A stretch of DNA of 64,000 nt from Lactarius indigo (taxonomy: Eukaryota > Basidiomycota > Agaricomycetes > Russulales > Russulaceae): contig JAFKAC010000088.1 in NCBI GenBank assembly GCA_025766275.1, positions 124,001 to 188,000 of the forward strand, given 5' to 3'. The first letter of the stretch is position 1. Each line of letters begins with the position of its first letter. The notes under the pieces were generated by a model. The model saw nothing but the letters and a program-made list of their open reading frames with translations. It was not told the DNA's origin and did not search any database. The translations under genes and the position numbers were made by a program. Shown piece after piece: positions 10,275 to 20,712 of this stretch.

Positions 10275-12341
10275 GTGGCCGTAACAACAAGAGACCAGTG
10301 GACGAGCTTCCGTCCTTATTCGCTCCCAAGAAGAGGAGAACGCAACATCCCCACGCGCTTTCTACAAGCTGCCAGTTGGAGGGAGAGACAGGAAGAAACC
10401 GGATATTTCGTGGAATTTAACGGACCTACCAGGTTCCGCCCAGTTGAGTTCAACTTCGACCACTTGTGCTGGGTAGAGGTTACGTGGAACCCCATAGAAT
10501 CCCAGTGGGACGTCGTACGACCAGCAGGACCTAGATATCAGTGCGACATCGACGCACGAGAGCTCAACAGCCGAGCAGATTGGGGCCCTATAGACGGGCA
10601 CATACGAGAACACTCTACAGGAGAAGTCGTATCGGAAAGAAGCGAAGAAGAAAGCCAGGCAGACAGCGAAGGAAGAGAACCGAATCAGACGGAAACAAGC
10701 GGAGGAGCGATACAAGAGCTCCTTATCGAACGAGCTGAGTCCGCACACATCACAGAGCCGGAACCAATTCACATCCGATCACCAGCTATCATGGTGACAC
10801 TCACGCAAGCCATGGAGGAAGTCGCACTTGAAGAAGCACGCGCCATACGAACGGAAGCCAGAGAAATCCTCATGCCCATCAACCCCAAAACAGGCGTACG
10901 AATGACCGCGGACGACGCCGCAATATATCGAGCAATAGGGTCGGACAGAGGGGACCCCCCATCGGAACGATGACCTGCGTTGGAACTCCCCCCAGGAGTG
11001 GGAGGACCCGGCGATGATCCACCGCCACCATCAGGAGGAGGAATTCCGTTCGACCTACGAAGAACGGAACCGCCAAGAGGACCACCTATTGGACCGCCCG
11101 AAGGAGGTGGAGGTGGGGGAGGTGGAGGTGGAGGTGGAGGAGGCGCAGGAGGAGGGGGACACCAGAATGAGAAACTAACCGGCGAGCCCCCATCCATTTT
11201 CGACGGCGACAGACTTAAAGTCGACCAATTTCTAACACAGTGGCATGTCTACTGGGGCATGAACCTAGAAGCCCCCATCATGCGGAACGACTACAGGAGG
11301 TGCCTCCTGTTCCTATCATACATCAAAGGAGGAGCGGTCAGCGAATGGGTCCTGTCATTCCTGAACTGGCTCAATCGACAAATACAAAGAGGGATCAGCC
11401 CCTATACAAGAGGACTATGGGAGGCCGTCACCGACGGCTTCAGCCAACGATTCGAAAATACGTTGGAACGAGAACAAGCGCAAGCCATACTGAGAAAAGG
11501 CTTCAAGATGGCGGGAGAAGACGTTGATAAGTACGTCAACGATTTTGAACAACTAGCAAGGAAGGCTCACTACCATCTCAATGAACCACAAACCATTGAT
11601 CTCTTCACGGCGGGGTTGCCCAAGGAACTGTTCAAAAACGCGTTCCAATTTGACGAGCCCATCACCTTCGACGACTGGAAGAGGGCCGTCCTCAAAAGAC
11701 AGAAGAATTACATACACCTCAAGGCGAGGCTCAATGAATACAAGAATACCCCTCCGCCGAAGAAACAAAGTGGAAAAGCGGGGTGGGCGCTCCCACAGAA
11801 CTTACCACAGACAAACCCATGGGCCATGGACACCTCAGCGGACCGTGCCAAGGTACAACTCGCGGGGTCGGAAGACATTGATTTCAACAAACTACCCCAC
11901 CACAACTGGCCCGCGCCTGCACCCCTGTTCCCGCCTAGAGGAGGACCCGGCACGCAAGGAAGAGGTAGAGGGGGATCCCGACGAGACCTAAGGAACGTCT
12001 TGTGTTATAACTGTAACGCTCCGGGCCACCTCTCACGAAATTGCCCCTACCCAAGGACCCAGAGACAGTGGTCCAACCCGCCTTCCAGCAGCAGAATGAC
12101 GGAGACCGCCTGGCCGCCGCAATGGCCGGGATCCCCAGGCCCGGTGTCTCAATATGAACCGTCACTACCGGGTTACGCAACACCGGCGCCCAGTGCGACG
12201 CCCGCGCCACAAATAAACGCGACAAAAACAGCAGGAGAACAAGCAAAGGAATGGCTAACGCAGGTGGCCAACAGTACGGACGAGGTGAAAGACCTCATAC
12301 TTCAAGATCTGTGGGGAAAGGAGGGTTTTCAGAACACCTGA
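10275..12341 (+). pseudogene. Element A Gag (capsid/nucleocapsid), one internal TGA
   Basis: A single frame from a GTG at 10275 (6 nt after the PBS, A at -3 and G at +4) to TGA 12339-12341, interrupted only by TGA 10971-10973. The N-terminal ~230 residues contain M-A-V-T-T-R-D-Q-W. After the TGA comes a Gly/Pro-rich linker with a run of Gly codons (about 11104-11160), then a retrotransposon Gag capsid region (F-D-G-D-R-L-K-V-D-Q-F...Y-R-R-C-L-L-F-L-S-Y-I) and a CCHC nucleocapsid knuckle (C-Y-N-C-N-A-P-G-H-L-S-R-N-C). The C-terminus (G-K-E-G-F-Q-N-T) overlaps pol. No ATG lies upstream in frame, so initiation is uncertain; GTG use is inferred. Confidence 0.75.
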
Positions 12342-15300
12342 ACCCGTCAGTCTGGGTGAGGGCTTTACGATGTAATTCTGTAATTGTGACAACGCGCTAT
12401 CGATCTCTGCAAATTCCAGTGACTGTCCGAATGAATTACCAAACGACTGAAACAAACGCATTGGTGGACTCCGGAGCCACCGACAATTTCATCAAGCCAA
12501 ACATGGCCGCCCGGGCAAAGATTCCGATACGGCCACTAGAAACACCTCGCAAAATATGGAACATAGACAATACGGAAAACAAAGCTAGGTTGATCACTCA
12601 TTACGTTAACCTAGAAGTGAAAACACGAGGACAGATTAAGAAGATGACCTTCCTGGTCACCGATCTCGGCAGCGAAAACATGGTACTCGGCTATCCATGG
12701 CTAAGTGCCTTCGAGCCCACTATCAGCTGGGCCACCGCAACTATGCACCCTAGCACACATCCAGTGGTACTGGCAACCGCTGAAGAACTACTCACGACGC
12801 CCACGATCCAGGCCCTAATCACGACAGAAAAAGAAGAGATCGTTCAAGAACTAGACGAAGAAATGACCTCCGTACGAGCTACCACCTCGACGGAGCTGGC
12901 GATAACAGCAAAACAGCAGCAAACGGCAGCAGTGCTGCCGCCGGTATACGCAGAGTACAGCACGCTGTTCAACGAACAAGCCTCGCATCACTTCCCACCA
13001 TCGCGACCTTGGGATCACGCGATCGACTTCAAACCATCGGCGCCAGCATCAATAGACTGCAAAATATACCCCATGACACAAAAGGAAGAGGGAGAGCTGA
13101 AAGAATTTCTCGACGAAAAGCTGAAGCAGGGGTACCTACGCCCCTCTATCTCTCCGTACGTGTCCTCCTTTTTCTTTATTAAAAAGAAGGACGGAAAACT
13201 ACACCCCGTGCAGGACTATCGGGTAATCAATTCCCATACTATTTGCAATCAATACCCATTGCCCCTTATCCAAGACCTCATCCTCGACCTCAGTAACGCC
13301 CATATCTACACGAAACTCAACATTTGCTGGGGGTACAACAACATTCGCATCTGCGACGGCGATCAAGAAAAGGCGGCGTTCAAGACCAAATTTGGCCTTT
13401 TCGAACCCACGGTCATGTTCTTCGGCCTTACCAACTCTCCCGCTACCTTCCAGGCCATGATGAACCACATTTATCATGACACAATCGCAAAACACGAGCG
13501 TCTGGGCACTACGATACGTGTTTACATGGATGACATTGGCATCGCCACCCATTTTGATCATGACTTGGCCGCCCATATCACAGCTGTACGCGACGTCTTG
13601 CACGTCGCCCAGGAGCACGATCTCTACTTCAAACTCGAGAAGTGCCTGTTCCATCAACCACGGATGGATTACCTGGGGGTAATCCTTGAAAGGGGGGTGA
13701 CTCGAATGGATCCAGTAAAAGTTCAAGGCATCAAGGACTGGCCGACACCGACAAAGGTCAAAGATGTTCAGTCCTTCCTAGGCTTTTGCAACTTTTACCG
13801 CCTCTTCATCCGCGGGTTCGCAACTCACGCTAAACCACTCACTAAGCTAACACGTAAAGACGAAGAATGGCGCTGGACGGAGGAGGAAGACAAGGCCTTC
13901 AACACTCTCAAACACCTTGTAACAGAAGAACCAGTGCTGGCACATCCGGTCCTCCAAGACCAATTCGAATTGGAGGTTGACGCCTCCGGATACGCGGTGG
14001 GAGCCGTACTACTGCAACGGAAATCTGACAGAAAGCGACACCCCATAGGCTATTACTCGGCCACGCTCTCCAAAGCGGAACGAAATTACGATATTTACGA
14101 CTTAGAACTGCTCGCAATAGTCAAAGCCCTGCGAAACTGGAGACCGCTACTCGCAGGAGCCCCCCACAAGATCAAAATCTACTCGGACCACCTCAATCTG
14201 CAGTATTGGAAGTCGCCACAAAAGATCAGCCGACGGGTCGCAAGGGAAGTGCTCGAACTCTCCGAGTATGACTTCGAAATTCACCACATCAAGGGAAAGA
14301 ACAACGGAAGGGCAGATGCCCTTTCAAGATGCCCAGATTACGACCAAGGGACTAGCGACAACAGCGAAGTTGTCGTCTTACCACCTGAGGTCTTCGTAAG
14401 AAGTCTCAATGTCGCGCGCACCTTCATTGCAAACCCAAATCTGCTCCAACTGCGCCACCAGCAAGACCAGGAGGTGATCAGAGTATGGGCCAACCCCCAT
14501 CGCCTCAAGAAGATAGAAGGGGAGTGGTACAAGGACGGCAGGTTCGTGATAACCAGACCCGCATCAACATACCGCGTGCTGATACACGACCACCACGACC
14601 TACTGGTACATGGACATCCCGGAATCGCGAGGACGCAGCGAATCCTAGAGAGACACTACTGGTGGCCACGACTGCGGAAAGACGTGTATGAATACGTGCA
14701 AGGCTGCGCAGAATGCCAGAGAAACAAAGTAAACACAAGACCCATACAGGCCGCTCTGCACCCTATAGCACCGGAGTTAGACGCTACCCCCTTCCAGACT
14801 GTCGCCATGGACTTCATCACTAAACTCCCGTCGTCAAGGGGGTACGACAGTATACTGACTGTCACAGATCACGACTGCAGCAAGGCCTCGGTCTTTATTC
14901 CGTGCCGAGAAGAAATAACAGCAGAAGAAACAGCCGCCTTGTATGTCGCCCACGTATTCAAACGTTTCGGATTACCGCGCAAATGCATCAGTGACCGAGA
15001 CCCCCGATTCGCATCAAAGTTCACCCGGGAGGTGTGTCGGATCCTCGGCATCCAGCAGAACATATCCACGGTGTATCATCCACGCACCGACGGACAGTCG
15101 GAGCGCACTAATCAGTGGCTGGAACAGTATCTGTGCTTCTGGGTAAATGAGAGGCAGGACAACTGGGTCGCTTATCTGCCAATCGCCGAATTCGCGCATA
15201 ATAATTGGCCCCACGAACACACGAAACAATCACCATTTCAGCTCTTAATGGGGTATAATCCACACATGGATTGGACCGATAAGCCATCCCCTCTTCCTCA

Positions 15301-17056
15301 GGTCACGAGGCGACTAACACAACTAAAAGAAGCTAGGGAGGACGCCCAACGGCTCATGAAAAAGGCCCAGAAGGCATGGGTCCGCAACAAAGATACGCCC
15401 AAGTTCAAAACGGGGGACCTCGTGTGGTTGGAAGGCAGACATCTTCGAACCAATCAGCCCACGGCGAAACTAGTGGTGCGACGCCACGGACCCTTTCGGG
15501 TGACACAGGTGATGTCCCCCTATAATTATCGATTGGAACTTCCCACGCAGTGGAGCATCCACCCAGTGTTCCACATCGATCTTCTCACACCCTACAAACA
15601 AACTCCACTTCACGGAGAAAACTTCACAAGACCGCCGCCCGAGCTGATTGATGGAGAAGAGGAATACGAAGTCGAGGCCATTCTAGACTCCCGGAACTTC
15701 GGCAGAGGGAGGCCCCTCCAGTATCTTGTCAAATGGAAGGGGTATCCAGACTTGGAGAATCAGTGGGTCAACCAAGAGGACATTTTTGCGCCCGAAGCCC
15801 TTCGCCTGTATCAGGAAGCACAAGCACACGGGAGAACGGTTAAAATGGACGAGACAAGAACAGAGGAAAGTCATCCCATCTTCCTTCGCTCTATCATCTC
15901 CACTTCCATGCCCACGTCTCCCCTGCAACATGTCACCCAGGCAGCACTCCTCGACTCCCTCGCCAATGATGCCCGAGCACTCCTCGAAGACGACGCCGAC
16001 ACTGAAATTCCCAACACCCAAATCACACCATGGACACCTCTTCAACCACAAGAGGGCCCCATCACCGCGCAAGAATGGGCGCATGTCATCTCCCGATTCC
16101 CAGACCCCACACAATACCCCGATGACGAGCATGCCATCGTCCATGTCTTCAGAAATGAGGCCGGGGAGCGCGAACCCATCGCAGCCATACCCCCAAGCGA
16201 CGACCTCATCGGCGTTCGCGGAGTTTTCCCAAGCAACGACGAGCGTTCAAGCTCTCCTGGAGTACGAGTTGGACGGTTGGAGGAGGGTAGCGGCGGAGTG
16301 GCAGAAGGAACAGCTCGACTCAGCCGCGGCCCGACTGAGGGAGATGCGAGAGCGACAGCAGCGATGGCGGCAGCTGAGGCTGGCCATGACGACTCAGATT
16401 ACTACCCGGCGAGACACCCCTTCCTACAAACGAAACGCGACACTGATAATCCCCTCATCACGCCATGGCTCATCTACACCGACGGGTCCCCCATGTATCG
16501 AGGACGTGTGCGAGTCCCTGGTGTTGCGGAGCACTGCCCGTTCACCGCCGCCGAGGACCCCGCGCATGTCATTGCGCCTGAAGGGTTCAGGGCGAACCGA
16601 CGACCCCATTACATTCGATACCCCATCACCGGGCCCGACGGAGTAGAGAGGGACGCGTTGCACGTCCAGATCATCAGAGGAGCGGACCCCATTATACTGG
16701 GGGTCATACCGGGCTCGCCTCACGTGTATGGTAAGCCCTTCTATGCAGAGCTGCACGTGTCGGCCGCTCTCTGCCCCCAGTATCCGCACGAGGATCTTGT
16801 GATCTTCGCGGCTGACAAAATCACTGACCGCGCCCTCAACTGTATTAACGACGAGTCGCTCACCGCCAAGGTCACGCGCTACCGCGCGGTGAGTTACAAA
16901 CTCGACCGACTTCGCGCCCGAGTCAGCCAACTCCGGGCGATGATCGAGTGTGCGCAAGACGACAAGCGCGACTCCATCTATCAACTGGAACGCGCCATGG
17001 TGTTGGAACGGATCGCTGATGAGCAGCGCGATTGGCCACCGAGGGACTTTCGGTGA
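12251..17056 (+). CDS. Element A Pol with chromodomain and fused ORF3-like C-terminus
   Basis: Open for 1601 codons from ATG 12251, in the -1 frame relative to gag. Domains: protease (V-D-S-G-A-T-D-N-F, Asp at ~73), RT (~295-460) with V-Y-M-D-D near 424, RNase H (L-E-V-D-A-S-G-Y), integrase with HHCC zinc site, D-F-I-T-K, S-D-R-D-P-R-F and S-E-R-T-N-Q-W-L-E, then a chromodomain (L-Q-Y-L-V-K-W-K-G-Y, ~1145-1195). RT motif A reads K-L-N-I-C-W-G-Y instead of K-L-D-I-R-W-G-Y as in B1/B2; loss of this Asp (codon 13319-13321) should abolish polymerase activity. Residues ~1200-1601 resemble the ORF3 of B without its zinc knuckles: Pro/Ala/Glu-rich, then Y-G-K-P-F-Y-A-E-L and a coiled coil (L-D-R-L-R-A-R-V-S-Q-L). 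The frame is open but the enzyme is probably dead. Confidence 0.92.
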   Translation: MANAGGQQYGRGERPHTSRSVGKGGFSEHLNPSVWVRALRCNSVIVTTRYRSLQIPVTVRMNYQTTETNALVDSGATDNFIKPNMAARAKIPIRPLETPRKIWNIDNTENKARLITHYVNLEVKTRGQIKKMTFLVTDLGSENMVLGYPWLSAFEPTISWATATMHPSTHPVVLATAEELLTTPTIQALITTEKEEIVQELDEEMTSVRATTSTELAITAKQQQTAAVLPPVYAEYSTLFNEQASHHFPPSRPWDHAIDFKPSAPASIDCKIYPMTQKEEGELKEFLDEKLKQGYLRPSISPYVSSFFFIKKKDGKLHPVQDYRVINSHTICNQYPLPLIQDLILDLSNAHIYTKLNICWGYNNIRICDGDQEKAAFKTKFGLFEPTVMFFGLTNSPATFQAMMNHIYHDTIAKHERLGTTIRVYMDDIGIATHFDHDLAAHITAVRDVLHVAQEHDLYFKLEKCLFHQPRMDYLGVILERGVTRMDPVKVQGIKDWPTPTKVKDVQSFLGFCNFYRLFIRGFATHAKPLTKLTRKDEEWRWTEEEDKAFNTLKHLVTEEPVLAHPVLQDQFELEVDASGYAVGAVLLQRKSDRKRHPIGYYSATLSKAERNYDIYDLELLAIVKALRNWRPLLAGAPHKIKIYSDHLNLQYWKSPQKISRRVAREVLELSEYDFEIHHIKGKNNGRADALSRCPDYDQGTSDNSEVVVLPPEVFVRSLNVARTFIANPNLLQLRHQQDQEVIRVWANPHRLKKIEGEWYKDGRFVITRPASTYRVLIHDHHDLLVHGHPGIARTQRILERHYWWPRLRKDVYEYVQGCAECQRNKVNTRPIQAALHPIAPELDATPFQTVAMDFITKLPSSRGYDSILTVTDHDCSKASVFIPCREEITAEETAALYVAHVFKRFGLPRKCISDRDPRFASKFTREVCRILGIQQNISTVYHPRTDGQSERTNQWLEQYLCFWVNERQDNWVAYLPIAEFAHNNWPHEHTKQSPFQLLMGYNPHMDWTDKPSPLPQVTRRLTQLKEAREDAQRLMKKAQKAWVRNKDTPKFKTGDLVWLEGRHLRTNQPTAKLVVRRHGPFRVTQVMSPYNYRLELPTQWSIHPVFHIDLLTPYKQTPLHGENFTRPPPELIDGEEEYEVEAILDSRNFGRGRPLQYLVKWKGYPDLENQWVNQEDIFAPEALRLYQEAQAHGRTVKMDETRTEESHPIFLRSIISTSMPTSPLQHVTQAALLDSLANDARALLEDDADTEIPNTQITPWTPLQPQEGPITAQEWAHVISRFPDPTQYPDDEHAIVHVFRNEAGEREPIAAIPPSDDLIGVRGVFPSNDERSSSPGVRVGRLEEGSGGVAEGTARLSRGPTEGDARATAAMAAAEAGHDDSDYYPARHPFLQTKRDTDNPLITPWLIYTDGSPMYRGRVRVPGVAEHCPFTAAEDPAHVIAPEGFRANRRPHYIRYPITGPDGVERDALHVQIIRGADPIILGVIPGSPHVYGKPFYAELHVSAALCPQYPHEDLVIFAADKITDRALNCINDESLTAKVTRYRAVSYKLDRLRARVSQLRAMIECAQDDKRDSIYQLERAMVLERIADEQRDWPPRDFR
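12323..12329 (+). promoter_or_regulatory. Candidate -1 ribosomal frameshift site (GGGTTTT)
   Basis: In gag phase the heptamer reads G GGT TTT, a canonical X XXY YYZ slippery site, 9 nt before the gag stop. A -1 shift enters the pol frame at S-E-H-L-N-P. B1 and B2 have G GAT TTT at the equivalent place and enter at S-E-R-L-N-P. Usage is inferred; a translation start at the pol ATG 12251 is the alternative. Confidence 0.5.
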
Positions 17057-17087
17057 GCCTGGGGTCTCACACTTAGAAGGGAGGTGA

Positions 17088-17619
17088 TGTTACGTTTCTA
17101 TCTGTACAGGCTGCTCGACGTGAAACCCTTACTGTACCGGTTGCAACTATGGCGGTAAGGTAGATTAGTTGCGGACTTAACCACGGTGATACGGTAGTGC
17201 GATAGGAGATACGGTACGATAGCTGACTGATGACCTACACCACTAGTACGGGTACTAGTAGTATTAGGGTTCGAGTTGTTTCTGCGATACGTTGGACGCT
17301 TACCTACTGTGACTCATAGCAGCGCTTCTAAGCCTGCTCGTTTGTGTATTTAAGCCGCTTTGTGAAGACCAAGATACGCCATCTTGGTCTTCTTGAATCG
17401 TCACTTGTTTCTCTTTCCTTATTCCCTTTCTCGTCTTTCACTTCTTGTGTTTCACTACCGTTGTGACTAAGAGTATCCGACTTGCCGGTGTACCTCCGTG
17501 TATTCATCCAAGGCAAGAGCTTGGACCTTCGTGTCTTCAAGCCAGTAGGAGTTGTTATATCGCTAAGTGTTACCGCCACATCCGTGCTCACGTCGAGCTC
17601 ACGTCGTGACGACGTTACA
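17088..17619 (+). repeat. 3' LTR of element A
   Basis: TGTTACG...GTTACA, 532 bp, preceded by a purine-rich tract. It holds the perfect complement of the PBS (ATCTTGGTCTT, 17381-17391). Confidence 0.95.
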
Positions 17620-20600
17620 CTTGGTCCCCTTGTTGATAAGGTGTGAACCCTGTTTTTCCTCGTTGCGCCATGAGGCGTTGTGTGTGGTTAATGCTGTCCT
17701 GAGTGTGTTGTCGAAGTACTAGTAGGTCTTCCAGCCGTTGATCCACCGCTGGGCTATTTGACGGTTTGGAGATCCACGTTGTCCGTGGCTCCCATCCCAT
17801 AATGAGTGAGAATGGGGAGTGTTTGGTCGTGGCATTCCTCCAGGAGTTGTGTGCGAATTGCGCCATGGGTAGCAGTTCTGCCCAGTTGTCTTGTCGTAGG
17901 TTACACCAATGTCGCAGGTACTGCTCTAGCCATTGATTAGTATGTTCTGATTGTCCATCTGTTTGGGGGTGATACGCAGATGAGACATTTTGCTGTATCC
18001 CCAGGGTTTTGCATAGTTGCCTCATGAAGGTGGATGCAAATCTGGGGTCTCGGTCGGATATAATTCTTTGGGGTAGTCCGTAATGGGGATATATGTGTTG
18101 GAGATAGAGTTTGGCCACTTCTTCCAATGTTATGGTTTCATTACAGGGGATGAATATTGCTGCCTTTGAGCAGTCGTGATCGGTAATAGTGAGGATAGAG
18201 TCGAATCCGTTTGATTTCAGGAGTTTGACTATGAAGTCCATTGCTACCACCTCGAAGGGTTCGGCCGATGGGTCCGTGGTGATGGGGAGTAGATGTGGCT
18301 TTTGTTGGTGGGAATTGATTTTGTTACTTTGGCATGTGGCACACCCTTTGACGTACGCTTCCACATCTTTTCGCATGTTTGGCCACCAGAAGTCACGTTG
18401 TACTAGTTCTAGGGTATTTGCGATTCCTGGATGTCCTGCACTTGGGGTATCATGGAAAAAGGTGATTACCCCCCGCTTAAGATTGTTGTTTCCCACAACA
18501 ATGAGGGCGTCGCCTTTCCACCATAGGCCATCGTGTTTTTTTAAGTTGTGGGGTTCAACCCATGGGAGTACCGTAGATTCCTCCATGTTTTGGGTAATCT
18601 GAGTCCATATGTCCATGTCGTGCATGGACATTTGGGTGACTCTCAGGAATATCTCTTCTGGTAGAACCGTAATGTGGTCGTTATCTGTTGTTCTGTCATC
18701 GTAATCAGGGCATCTCGATAAGGAGTCTGCTTGGGTATTTTTAGTTCCGGGGATGTGTTTGAGTATGAAGTTGTACTCGGAGAGTTCCTGGAACTCTCGC
18801 GCCACCCGTCGACTGATTTTTCTTGGTTCCTTCCAATATTGAAGGTTGGCGTGGTCCGTGTGAATGGTTGTCAGATGAGGGGAACCAATGAGATACGTGC
18901 GCCATGTTCGTAGGGCTTTAACAATGGCCAGCAATTCTCTGTCATAAATGTCGTAGTTATGCTCCGCTTCAGTTAATGATTCCGAATAGAACGCCACTGG
19001 GTGTAACTTTTGGTCTTCTCCCTTTTGGTTTAGTACCGCTCCTAGAGCATAGCTTGAGGCGTCCACTTCGATTTCAAAGGGTTGGTCCAGTTTCGGGAAT
19101 AGGAGTACCGGTTTGGAGCTGATTAGCTCTTTGATGGTCTCGAACACTTTTTGTCTAGCATCCGTCCATTCCCATGGGGTGTCTTTCTTAGTAAGGTCGT
19201 GGAGTGGCCTTGCTATTGTGGAGAATCCCCTTATGAAACGTCGGTAGAAGTTGCAGAAGCCTAGGAAGGCTCGTACTTCCTTTAGGGATTTTGGTGCCTT
19301 CCAGTCCCGTACGCCCTGTACTTTTACTGGGTCCATTCGTAGTTTGCCGTGTCCAATGATCAGGCCCAAGTACTCCACCTCGTAGACCTCGAATACGCAT
19401 TTTTCTGGTTTAATGTATAGGTCGTGTTCGTCGCATAGGTTTATGACACGGTGTACGACTCGCCGATGGTGGGTTCGGTCATCTGCCGTTGCAATTAGGA
19501 TGTCGTCCATATAGACGATGACTTCTCCAGTCAGTACTAGTTCCTGGAATATGGTGTCCATCATGGTTTGGAAGGTGCTGGGGGAATTGGTAAGGCCGAA
19601 GAACATAACCCGAGGTTCAAATAGTCCTTGATTGGTTTTGAATGCTGCCTTCCACTCGTTGCCTGGTTTAATCCGGACATTGTTGTATCCCCATCGGATA
19701 TCAAGCTTAGAGTAGAGTCGTGCTTCTTGAATTTGATCGATAAGTTTGGGGATTAAGGGGAGTGGGTAGTGGTTCTTCACGGTGAGTTCATTGAGGCGAC
19801 GATAGTCCTGTACCAGTCGTAGTTTCCCGTCCTTCTTCTTGATGAAAAAGAAGGGCGAAGTGTAGGGGGATTTCGAAGGCTGGATGTACTTTTTGTCCAG
19901 GTGTTCGGTTATGAATTCGGACAACTTTTCGGTTTCGGGAATTGTGAGTGGGTATACTTTGCAGTCCATGGTTTCAGGGGCATTTGGAATAAGATCGATG
20001 GCGTGGTCCCATGTTTGTGATGGGGGAAAGCGTTGGGAGGCTTCTTCGCTGAAAACTTTGCTGTGTCTGCAGTATTCTTCTGGAACAAGTTCCTCGAAAG
20101 TCTTCTGTGGCTTTTTGGCCGCCTCCTGCTGCGCAAGTTCTGACGCTGTCGTTGTTTTTCGTATTCTGATGTAGGGGTTCTTTTCTCCCTCCAGCTGTTC
20201 CCAGGCCCATTCGTCAAGTTGGTACGTCTCCAACGCCTTGATAGTGGCTTCTGTAGGCATGGCTTCGTCTGACAAATTAAGGCTGGTAATTACCACTGGT
20301 TGGAATTCTTCGTCGAGCGTGGCATCTCGCCAATGAAACTTTGGTTTGAAAGCTGTGAACCAGGGGTATCCTAAGACAACTTTGTCGTTTCCAAGGTCGG
20401 TGATGAGGAATCGGAGGTTTTGAGTCATCCCTCCTGTCTTGACGGTTAGGTTGGTGAAGGAGGTAATCTCTCCTCCCTGGTTATGGGTTCCATCCACGTT
20501 CCATATTTTGATGGGTCGTTCCGTGGCTAGCCAGGTGATCTTCAATCTTTTCAAGAGGTTTACGCTTATAAAATTGTCGGTCGCTCCAGAATCTATGAGG

Positions 20601-20712
20601 ACGTTTCGTTCGGCCGTCACATGTGCGGATTTGAAAAGTACTGGAATTCGCATAGATCGAAATCTGCTATTGTACACGCTAAGTTTTAATGCTCTAGCCC
20701 AGGCCGCCGGGT

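Larger units (their letters stand above)
9724..17619 (+). mobile_element. Complete Ty3/Gypsy chromodomain element A, inserted in B1
   Basis: 7896-bp element with two 532-bp LTRs, flanked by CTTGG at 9719-9723 and 17620-17624; removing it and one CTTGG rejoins the B1 pol frame. Order: LTR, self-priming PBS, gag, pol with chromodomain and a long C-terminal extension, purine tract (AGAAGGGAGGTGA), LTR. I counted 9 LTR-LTR differences, 7 of them CpG/TpG/CpA changes. A is younger than B1 but probably inactive because of a lost RT catalytic residue and a TGA in gag. Confidence 0.95.

Noticed and set aside
10769..11197. Pro-rich minus-strand frame
   Set aside because: It is the complement of the Gly/Pro-rich Gag linker of element A.
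15726..16646. 306-residue plus-strand frame inside A pol
   Set aside because: Alternative phase of the pol C-terminal extension; no domain, and the pol frame is better supported.
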